DNA of 64,000 nt from an uncultured Ruminiclostridium sp. (GTDB lineage: Bacteria > Bacillota > Clostridia > Oscillospirales > Acutalibacteraceae), in NCBI GenBank assembly GCA_902490005.1, contig CABUCM010000004.1, positions 1-64,000 on the forward strand. Reading direction: 5' to 3'. Within the stretch, counting starts at the first letter, position 1, and each line of letters begins with the position of its first letter. A program made the position numbers and the translations under genes. The notes below the pieces were generated by a model. The model made no database searches and had not been told where the DNA came from. It was given only the letters and a program-made list of their open reading frames with translations. This document shows, piece after piece, positions 55,921 through 62,125 of this stretch.

Positions 55921-55966
55921 TTAGGCAAACCTAACCATTGACAAAAAGTTTCCCTAAGCTTACAAT
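55921..55966 (+). promoter_or_regulatory. feo promoter with DtxR-type operator
   Basis: TTGACA (55938-55943), 17-bp spacer, TACAAT (55961-55966). TTAGGCAAACCTAA (55921-55934) is a perfect inverted repeat (TTAGG...CCTAA) just upstream, resembling operators of DtxR/IdeR/MntR-type iron or manganese regulators. Iron-responsive control of feoAB is therefore likely. Confidence 0.75.
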
Positions 55967-56001
55967 TAAGACAGTAAAAACGGCGTTTGGAGGGGAAGCT
56001 T

Positions 56002-56235
56002 TTGACATTAGATGAATTAAAGCTGGAACAGCAAGCCAAGGTCACCGTGGTAGGCGGAGAGGGCGCGCTGCGGAGAAGGCTGCTGGATATGGGCATCACG
56101 CCGGGGACCGGCGTGATGATCCGAAAGAGGGCGCCCATGGGCGACCCCATTGAAATTCATTTGCGGGGCTATGAGCTGACGCTTCGGATTGAGGACGCTA
56201 AAAAAATTCAGGTAGAGAAGGAGCGGCTCAAATGA
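56002..56235 (+). CDS. feoA: Ferrous iron transport accessory protein FeoA
   Basis: SH3-like cytoplasmic protein that assists FeoB. The 77-aa product has RRRLLDMGITPGTGVMIRKRAPMGDPIEIHLRGYELTLR split over residues 28-66, the FeoA core. The start is TTG at 56002, seven bases after GGAGGGG; an earlier in-frame TTG at 55987 would overlap that site. It overlaps feoB by four bases. Confidence 0.94.
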   Translation: MTLDELKLEQQAKVTVVGGEGALRRRLLDMGITPGTGVMIRKRAPMGDPIEIHLRGYELTLRIEDAKKIQVEKERLK

Positions 56236-58232
56236 TTTTTGCGTTAGGCGGCAATCAAAACAGCGGAAAAACCACCCTGTTCAATCAATTGACCGGCTCC
56301 AACCAGCACGTGGGTAATTTCCCCGGCGTTACCGTGGAACGGAAGGAAGGCGTTATCCGCAACCATTCCAACGCCACCCTGGTAGATCTGCCCGGTATTT
56401 ATTCCCTTTCCCCTTATACCAATGAAGAAATTGTCACCCGGGATTTTTTGGTGGAGCAGCATCCCGACGGCATCATTAATATTGTGGACGCCACCAATAT
56501 CGAGCGGAATTTATATCTTTCCTTGCAATTAATCGAGCTGAATATCCCCATGGTGATCGCCCTGAACATGATGGATGAAATTCGGAATAACGGTTCCGCC
56601 ATCGATGTGAAGAAGCTTTCAGAGGAAATCGGCGTTCCGGTAGTGCCCATCGCCGCCAACAAAAACGAAGGCGTGGACGAGCTGATCCGGGTCATGATTG
56701 AGACCGCGGAAAAGAAGGAACGGCCGAAACGGATGGATTTCTGCGCCGGCGCGGTACATAGGGCGATCCACGCCCTTTCCCATATGGTGGAGGACCACGC
56801 CGAGCGGCTGGGCGTGCCGCCCCGGTTTGCCGCCACCAAGCTGGTGGAGGGCGACGAGCCGATGATGCGCAAGCTAAAGCTTTCGGAAAACGAAATCGAC
56901 ATGGTGGGCCATATCGTGAAAGAAATGGAGCAGGAGCTGGGTACCGACCGGGAAGCGGCCCTGGCGGATATGCGGTACCAGTTCATCGATAAGCTGTGCG
57001 CCGGCGCGGTGGTGAAAAACGGGGAATCTAAGGAACACCGCCGCAGCATTCAGATCGATAAAATCCTCACCCATAAGGTTTTCGCCATCCCGATTTTCCT
57101 GGCGATCATGCTGCTTGTGTTTTGGCTGACCTTCGGGCTGATCGGCTCATGGCTCAGCGATTTGCTCTCCATGGGCATCGAGGCTTTGACCCAGGCGGCC
57201 GACGGAGGGTTGTCCGCCTACGGCATCAACCCGGTGATCCACTCCCTGATTATTGACGGGGTGTTCGCCGGCGTGGGGAGCGTGCTGTCGTTCCTTCCCA
57301 TTATCGTGGTGCTGTTCTTCTTCCTGTCTATTTTAGAGGACAGCGGGTATATGGCCCGGGTGGCCTTTGTCATGGATAAGGCCTTGCGGAAAATCGGCCT
57401 TTCCGGAAGAAGCTTCGTCCCCATGCTCATCGGCTTCGGCTGCACGGTGCCGGCGATTATGGCGGCCCGCACCCTCAGCAGCGAGCGGGACCGGAAAATG
57501 ACCGTTTTGCTAACGCCCTTTATGAGCTGCAGCGCCAAGCTGCCCATTTACGCGATTTTTACCGTAACCTTTTTCCAGCGTTACCAGGCCCTGGTGATGA
57601 TCTGCTTGTATGTGTTCGGGATCATCATGGGAATTTTAAGCGGCTTGGTGCTGAAAAAGACCGCGTTTCAGGGAAAACCGGTGCCCTTTGTGATGGAGCT
57701 GCCCAACTACCGGCTGCCAAGCGCCAAAAGCGTGGGCCTGCTGCTGTGGGATAAGGCCAAGGACTTTTTGGAGCGGGCTTTTACGGTGATTTTTGTGGCT
57801 ACCATTGTCATCTGGTTTTTGCAGACCTTCGATACCCGGATCAATGTGGTGGCGGACAGCGCGGACAGCATGCTGGCCCAGATCGGCCGGTTTATCTCCC
57901 CTGTTTTCGCGCCTTTGGGCTTCAGCGACTGGCGGGCTTCCACCGCCTTAATCACCGGTTTTACCGCCAAGGAGGCGGTGGTCAGCACCCTGGCGGTGCT
58001 GACCGGTACCAATATGGCCGGGCTGCCTGCCGCCCTCAGCGGGATTTTCTCCCCTCTGGCGGCGTGCTCGTTTTTGGCGTTCACCGTGCTGTATACCCCC
58101 TGTATTGCGGCGGTGAATACAGTGAGAAAGGAGCTTGGCAGTGGAAAATACGCCCTTTGGATGGTTTTATTCCAAACCGGCGTGGCCTGGATCATGGGAA
58201 CCCTGATTTTCCAGATCGGCTCCCTGCTTTAA
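56232..58232 (+). CDS. feoB: Ferrous iron transporter FeoB
   Basis: GTP-gated Fe2+ importer in the cytoplasmic membrane. The 666-aa protein has the N-terminal G domain (G1 GNQNSGKTTLF, G3 DLPGIYSLSPY, G4 NMMDE), a GDI-like helical part and then about eight membrane helices with the Gate segments (RVAFVMDKALRKIGLSG, LIGFGCTVPAIMAAR and CSAKLPIYAIF). G1 has GNQNSGK rather than the usual GNPNSGK. Coupled to feoA; a Cys-rich small protein follows. Confidence 0.96.
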   Translation: MIFALGGNQNSGKTTLFNQLTGSNQHVGNFPGVTVERKEGVIRNHSNATLVDLPGIYSLSPYTNEEIVTRDFLVEQHPDGIINIVDATNIERNLYLSLQLIELNIPMVIALNMMDEIRNNGSAIDVKKLSEEIGVPVVPIAANKNEGVDELIRVMIETAEKKERPKRMDFCAGAVHRAIHALSHMVEDHAERLGVPPRFAATKLVEGDEPMMRKLKLSENEIDMVGHIVKEMEQELGTDREAALADMRYQFIDKLCAGAVVKNGESKEHRRSIQIDKILTHKVFAIPIFLAIMLLVFWLTFGLIGSWLSDLLSMGIEALTQAADGGLSAYGINPVIHSLIIDGVFAGVGSVLSFLPIIVVLFFFLSILEDSGYMARVAFVMDKALRKIGLSGRSFVPMLIGFGCTVPAIMAARTLSSERDRKMTVLLTPFMSCSAKLPIYAIFTVTFFQRYQALVMICLYVFGIIMGILSGLVLKKTAFQGKPVPFVMELPNYRLPSAKSVGLLLWDKAKDFLERAFTVIFVATIVIWFLQTFDTRINVVADSADSMLAQIGRFISPVFAPLGFSDWRASTALITGFTAKEAVVSTLAVLTGTNMAGLPAALSGIFSPLAACSFLAFTVLYTPCIAAVNTVRKELGSGKYALWMVLFQTGVAWIMGTLIFQIGSLL

Positions 58233-58247
58233 GAAACAGAGGCGATT

Positions 58248-58484
58248 ATGAACTGGTTTGATTGGATTTTAATAGGGATTCTGGCCGTCCTTTTTGTCTT
58301 GGCCCTTCGGCATGTGGTCCGCCAGGTGAAAAAGGGGCGCTGCTGCGGCTGTTCTGGATGCGAAAGTTGCCCTGGGCGCGCCGGCGGCGTTGATGGCGCC
58401 GGGGGCAAGGGTTGCGCAAACTGTGCCGGGCGCGCCAAAGGTGAGGGGAATCAACCGCCCGCGGCTGGCGGAAACAAAAAATAA
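58248..58484 (+). CDS. FeoB-associated Cys-rich membrane protein
   Basis: Seventy-eight residues: one membrane helix (about 5-22) and a soluble tail with clustered Cys (CCGCSGCESC, then CANC). This matches the small Cys-rich proteins commonly placed after feoB in Firmicutes, thought to bind iron or act like FeoC; the function is unproven. The ATG is 15 bp after the feoB stop. The tail is Gly-rich and unordered. Confidence 0.85.
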   Translation: MNWFDWILIGILAVLFVLALRHVVRQVKKGRCCGCSGCESCPGRAGGVDGAGGKGCANCAGRAKGEGNQPPAAGGNKK

Positions 58485-58508
58485 AAGCGGGCATTGCGCC
58501 CGCTTTTT
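58483..58508. terminator. Bidirectional terminator after the feo unit
   Basis: Stem AAAAGCGGGC / GCCCGCTTTT, loop ATTGC, with T and A tracts on the two sides; serves the convergent feo and RHH genes. Confidence 0.88.
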
Positions 58509-58512
58509 TAAA

Positions 58513-58704
58513 TTATTTTATTCCGTAGTCCTCTTCCGTAACGGCGATCTCGCCGTTTTCTTTTTCATAGCGTTTGATTTCCTGTTTGATCAAATGGTCT
58601 ATCATATTTGTAAGGGAACGGTTATCTTCCTGGGCGATCTTTTGAATTTTGCAATGGGTTACGACATCTAAACGTAAGGTAAACTGAGTTTTAATGACAG
58701 CCAT
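58513..58704 (-). CDS. Ribbon-helix-helix DNA-binding protein
   Basis: Sixty-three residues. KTQFTLRLDVVTHCKIQKIAQEDNRSLTNMIDHLI is a complete RHH (Arc/MetJ-type) motif with the FTLRLD strand and the NRSLTNMI helix. ATG 58704 follows a perfect AGGAGG, so a longer frame to 58773 is rejected. It is divergent from a small Cys-rich gene. It could be a stand-alone repressor or antitoxin; no toxin gene is adjacent. Confidence 0.85.
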   Translation of the reverse strand: MAVIKTQFTLRLDVVTHCKIQKIAQEDNRSLTNMIDHLIKQEIKRYEKENGEIAVTEEDYGIK

Positions 58705-58763
58705 AAAATCCCTCCTAGTTATTACTATGGTATCATTTAGAGAGAAATATTTATGGAGCCATA

Positions 58764-58792
58764 TTGACACCAAGATGACACCGTAATATACT
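58764..58792 (+). promoter_or_regulatory. Promoter of the small Cys-rich gene with direct repeats
   Basis: TTGACA (58764-58769), 17-bp spacer, TATACT (58787-58792). TGACACC occurs twice (58765-58771 and 58776-58782), 11 bp apart, across the -35 and spacer. That spacing, one helical turn, suits tandem RHH dimers. Confidence 0.75.
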
Positions 58793-58808
58793 AAAAAGGG
58801 TGAATTTT

Positions 58809-58988
58809 ATGCTATGTGAAAATCTATTTTGCGTTTATTGGGAAGAGGATCAATGCTTATTGGACGAAATTAGTTTGAGCATTACAGGCAGCTGTCAAGA
58901 GTGCATTTATGTTTCCCTCGATCAGGAGATTTTGAACGTCAGGCGAAAACAGGCGCTAAAAAGGTTAGGTGATTTGCCTGAGCCATGA
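58809..58988 (+). CDS. Small Cys-rich protein of unknown function
   Basis: Fifty-nine residues with four Cys in MLCENLFCVYWEEDQCLLDEIS...GSCQECIYVS (six including the first pair), a pattern suggesting a small zinc- or iron-binding domain. Similar short Cys-rich proteins occur in many Clostridia as hypotheticals. The start is uncertain: ATG 58809, or GTG 58800 at the predicted transcription start, which would make it nearly leaderless. It ends 90 bp before bioY and faces away from the RHH gene. Confidence 0.7.
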   Translation: MLCENLFCVYWEEDQCLLDEISLSITGSCQECIYVSLDQEILNVRRKQALKRLGDLPEP

Positions 58989-59000
58989 TTTGTGATTCTC

Positions 59001-59065
59001 TTGACAAGCGCATTTCTTTTGACTATAATAATTGTAAACCGAATTTACAAAATATTAGTTTACAA
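59001..59065 (+). promoter_or_regulatory. bioY promoter with BirA operator
   Basis: TTGACA (59001-59006), 17-bp spacer, TATAAT (59024-59029). Just downstream TTGTAAACC (59032-59040), 16 bp, AGTTTACAA (59057-59065) matches the BirA operator architecture and covers the predicted transcription start, as expected for biotin repression. Confidence 0.88.
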
Positions 59066-59080
59066 TTGGAGGAGAGCCCC

Positions 59081-59629
59081 GTGAAGAAAAATTCCATCAA
59101 GCAGATCACCGTCACCGCTATGTTTGTGGCGTTGACGATTGTGCTGTCTCAAATCGCAATCCCCCTGCCGTTTACAGACGTGCCCCTGAGCCTGGCAACC
59201 CTGGCGGTGTTTCTTTCCGGCGCGGTTCTGGGGCCGGCGCGGGGTACCATTGCCCAGGCCGTTTATGTGGTGATGGGCTTGGTGGGCCTGCCGGTGTTCG
59301 CCAACTTTTCCGGGGGCTTCGCCCGGGTGCTGGGCCCCACGGGAGGCTACATCTGGGGTTATATTGTGGCGGCGTTTTTAATCGGCCTGATCGTTTCTAA
59401 GGCGGGCCGCCATTTCTGGATTTATCCAGTGGCGATGGCGGCAGGCATGGCCGGCTGCTATGCCCTGGGCACCGCCTGGTATATGATTTACGCCGGGGTT
59501 AATATCTGGGCGGCGCTGCTTCTTTGCGTGGTGCCGTTTCTCGTGGGAGACGCTATTAAAATCGTTTTGGCGTCGGTGCTGGCCTACCGCCTGCGGCCGG
59601 TGCTGGGCCGGATGGCCGCGGCCGCGTAA
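59081..59629 (+). CDS. bioY: Biotin transporter S component BioY
   Basis: Membrane subunit that binds biotin and, with ECF energising subunits elsewhere in the genome, imports it. The 182-aa protein has about six membrane helices, with FTDVPLSLATLAVFLSGAVLG and FARVLGPTGGYIWGY family motifs. The start is GTG at 59081 after GGAGGAG; an upstream in-frame ATG (58985) would run through the promoter and operator and is rejected. No biotin synthesis genes lie nearby. Confidence 0.93.
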   Translation: MKKNSIKQITVTAMFVALTIVLSQIAIPLPFTDVPLSLATLAVFLSGAVLGPARGTIAQAVYVVMGLVGLPVFANFSGGFARVLGPTGGYIWGYIVAAFLIGLIVSKAGRHFWIYPVAMAAGMAGCYALGTAWYMIYAGVNIWAALLLCVVPFLVGDAIKIVLASVLAYRLRPVLGRMAAAA

Positions 59630-59854
59630 AACAACTGGAAAAAGACAACCTGCTCCCGCATATACTGTAAGGATCGTTTCTAGAGGAGCAAACCCACATT
59701 GGGCGTGCAAGGCGGCCTAAAATACGCTGTTATCGTATGATTTCGGCGGATGATTATCATTTATGCGGTTTTACCTTACTGAGCGTGCTCATGGGCAAAC
59801 GGCAATAGGCTCGTTTCATAGAAAGATCGTTACTTATGGAAAGGGGAATGGGTT
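59630..59854. other. Intergenic region bioY to P-loop gene
   Basis: A 225-bp gap with no gene I can support. It holds CATATACT (59669-59676), which looks like a sigma-E -10 without a good -35, and a small ATGAT/ATCAT inverted repeat. No terminator for bioY was seen. Confidence 0.35.
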
Positions 59855-60871
59855 TTGGAAAAGAATGTGCTGCATTATTTTATCGACACCAACAGCTCCC
59901 GGGGATTCGTGAGCTTTTGGGAATCAAATTTTGGAAAGCTGAAAAACGTGGTTAAGCTGGACGGTTATCCCGACCTGCTGGCGGCCCAGATATTAAGCCA
60001 GGTTTGCGCCCAGGCGCTGGGAGAGGACCTGGAGGTGGAGCTAATCCACAATTGCCTGGACAACAGCCTGCAGGGGATCATTTTGCCCGGGCTTGACGCG
60101 GGGCTGGTGAATTTTCCCGCTTATTCGGATGAATCCTATTCCGTCCGGCTGACGGCGGATGAAAATTTGTCCAAGGCCAGGGCCGGGATCCAGGAAGCTT
60201 ACGGCTGCTTTGCCCAGGCGCTGGCGATTCATGACGACTGGGAAAAGATCTATATTTCCAACATAGACTTCAAGGCCTTGGATACATTGGCGGAAGAGAC
60301 CGTGGCAAAGCTTTTGGGCGACGGGAAAACGGAGAACGCCGGCAGTGGTGTGGACCGCTTCTTCGGCGCCGCTACGGTAAACGGCTCGTATGATTACATC
60401 CCCAATATTACCCAGGAAATCCCCAAGCGGTATTTTCTGAAAGGCCGTCCGGGCACCGGGAAATCCACCTTCCTGAAGAAAATCAGCAAGGCGGCCCAGG
60501 AGCGGGGGTACCGGGTGGAAATTTATCACTGTGCCTTCGACCCCAACAGCCTGGATATGGTCGTCATCCGGGAGCTGGGAGTGTGCGTTTTCGACAGCAC
60601 ATCCCCCCACGAGTATTTCCCGGAGCGGGAAACCGACGAAATCATCGATATTTATGAGGCCGCGGTGAAGCCGGGGACGGACGAAACGTTCCAGAAGGAG
60701 ATCGCCGACTGCAGCGCGGGCTATAAGGCCAAGGTGAAGGAGGCCGCCCAGCGCCTGGGAGAGGCGAGGCTCGCTTACCACCAATATCAAAGGGGTGTTT
60801 TAGACGCCGTGAATCCAGACCGGAGAATCGGGTCTATGGATTGGGTGATCGGAAAGCTGTTCGGGCGGTAA
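59855..60871 (+). CDS. Tandem P-loop protein with a degenerate first P-loop (PRK06851-like)
   Basis: The 338-aa protein looks like two related P-loop halves. The second has an intact Walker A, RYFLKGRPGTGKSTFLKKIS (about residues 190-209), and ends IGSMDWVIGKLFG. The first begins HYFIDTNSSRGFVSFWESNFGKLKNVVKLDGYPD, aligning with the start of the second-half motif in related proteins, but where GxPGTGKS is expected it reads LDGYPDLLAAQ, so it cannot bind nucleotide the usual way. Function unknown. Start TTG after AAAGGGG. Confidence 0.75.
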   Translation: MEKNVLHYFIDTNSSRGFVSFWESNFGKLKNVVKLDGYPDLLAAQILSQVCAQALGEDLEVELIHNCLDNSLQGIILPGLDAGLVNFPAYSDESYSVRLTADENLSKARAGIQEAYGCFAQALAIHDDWEKIYISNIDFKALDTLAEETVAKLLGDGKTENAGSGVDRFFGAATVNGSYDYIPNITQEIPKRYFLKGRPGTGKSTFLKKISKAAQERGYRVEIYHCAFDPNSLDMVVIRELGVCVFDSTSPHEYFPERETDEIIDIYEAAVKPGTDETFQKEIADCSAGYKAKVKEAAQRLGEARLAYHQYQRGVLDAVNPDRRIGSMDWVIGKLFGR

Positions 60872-60894
60872 ATTAAAAAAACGGCCGGGACTGA

Positions 60895-60923
60895 TTCCAT
60901 ATTTTCACAAGGTGTGCTATGAT
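60895..60923 (+). promoter_or_regulatory. Promoter of the EamA transporter gene
   Basis: TTCCAT (60895-60900), 17-bp spacer, TATGAT (60918-60923), with a TG one base upstream of the -10 (extended -10). Confidence 0.6.
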
Positions 60924-60953
60924 AGGGTTAGAATATAGTAGGCGGGTGAGAAA

Positions 60954-61925
60954 ATGGAGCAGTCAAAAAAAGGGGCTATTTTTACGAAAACCGGCGTGGT
61001 GGTTTTACTGGCGGCAGTGTGCGCCATTTTGTGGGGCAGCGCGTTCCCCTGCGTGAAAACCGGGTATGAGCTGTTTCAGATCGCTCCGGATGACAGCGCC
61101 AGCAAGCTGCTGTTTGCCGGCATCCGGTTCGGCATGGCGGGGCTGGTCACCATTTTATTCGCCAGCCTGAAAAGAAAGCGGATGTGCCTGCCAAACCAGC
61201 GCAACATCGTGGGGATCCTGGTGCTGGGCCTAGTGCAGACCACCCTGCAGTATGTGTTCTTTTATTTGGGCCTGGCAAACACCACCGGGGTGAAGGCTTC
61301 TATTTTCGGCGCGGTCAGCACCTTTTTCGCCGTGGTTCTGGCCCACTTTATTTACCGCAACGATAAGCTGAACCGGTTTAAGGTGGTTGGCTGTATCGCC
61401 GGGTTTACCGGCGTGGTGATTGTGAACCTGGGGCTGGGCGGGCTGGAGGCCAGCTTCTCCTTCCAGGGCGAGGGCTTTATCATTCTGGCGGCGTTATCGT
61501 CCGCCGTGGGCGCCCTATTGAGCAAAAATGTGGCGTCCAACGGGGATTCCATGACCATCACCGGATGGCAGCTGCTCATCGGCGGCGCGGTGCTGTGCCT
61601 GATCGGCCTGCCTAGGGGAAGGTTGAATCCGGTGGGCCCGGAAGCGTTTTTGCTGCTGGGTTACATGATCCTTCTGTCCGCGGTGGCCTTTGTCATCTGG
61701 ACCGCCCTGCTGTATTATAATCCAGTGGGCAAAATTACGGTGTATAATTTTATGACCCCGGTGTTCGGCGTGATCCTTTCCGCCGCCTTCCTGGGAGAAA
61801 ACCTTTGGGATTGGCGGTATCTGGCGGCGCTGGCCCTGGTCTGCTTCGGTATCTTCGCGGTGAACCGGGTGAAACAGCCTAAGGAGCGGGAGAAAAATTT
61901 GAACAAAACCCCGCCGATGAAATAA
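60954..61925 (+). CDS. EamA/DMT-family transporter
   Basis: Membrane permease of 323 aa with ten hydrophobic segments in two EamA repeats; the first opens VVLLAAVCAILWGSAFPCVKTGYELF, the typical ILWGSxF motif, and the second ends in LAALALVCFGIFAVNR. These proteins export amino acids or metabolites; the substrate is unknown. A basic tail follows the last helix. Two terminators lie after it. Confidence 0.9.
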   Translation: MEQSKKGAIFTKTGVVVLLAAVCAILWGSAFPCVKTGYELFQIAPDDSASKLLFAGIRFGMAGLVTILFASLKRKRMCLPNQRNIVGILVLGLVQTTLQYVFFYLGLANTTGVKASIFGAVSTFFAVVLAHFIYRNDKLNRFKVVGCIAGFTGVVIVNLGLGGLEASFSFQGEGFIILAALSSAVGALLSKNVASNGDSMTITGWQLLIGGAVLCLIGLPRGRLNPVGPEAFLLLGYMILLSAVAFVIWTALLYYNPVGKITVYNFMTPVFGVILSAAFLGENLWDWRYLAALALVCFGIFAVNRVKQPKEREKNLNKTPPMK

Positions 61926-61958
61926 AAAACGGCGCCGGCTTCGGCCGGGGATAAAAAA

Positions 61959-61990
61959 GGGCTGGCCCGGATCCGGGCCGGCCCTTTTTG
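61959..61990. terminator. Terminator of the EamA gene
   Basis: Stem AAGGGCTGGCCCGG / CCGGGCCGGCCCTT, with A-rich DNA before and T-run after it. Confidence 0.85.
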
Positions 61991-62074
61991 GATAGGAACC
62001 CCTGGAGTACAGGCCGGGATCGCGGCCTAACCGGGCCGAAAGCGTTTTTCCCGCCGGCCGCGGCCCTCCCATAG

Positions 62075-62112
62075 AAAAAAGCGCCTCTGGTAAAACCAGA
62101 GGCGCTTTTGCA
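62075..62112. terminator. Terminator of ppdK
   Basis: Stem AAAAGCGCCTCTGGT / ACCAGAGGCGCTTTT; on the minus strand the second arm ends in TTTTTTC, suited to end ppdK. Confidence 0.85.
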
Positions 62113-62125
62113 GTGCAGAGAAAAC

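Noticed and set aside
58513..58988. Toxin-antitoxin pair
   Set aside because: The RHH protein resembles antitoxins, but the genes are divergent rather than overlapping and the partner resembles no toxin.
59763..59908. Short open frame upstream of and overlapping the P-loop gene
   Set aside because: It starts without a ribosome-binding site, is out of frame with the P-loop gene, and has no recognisable features.
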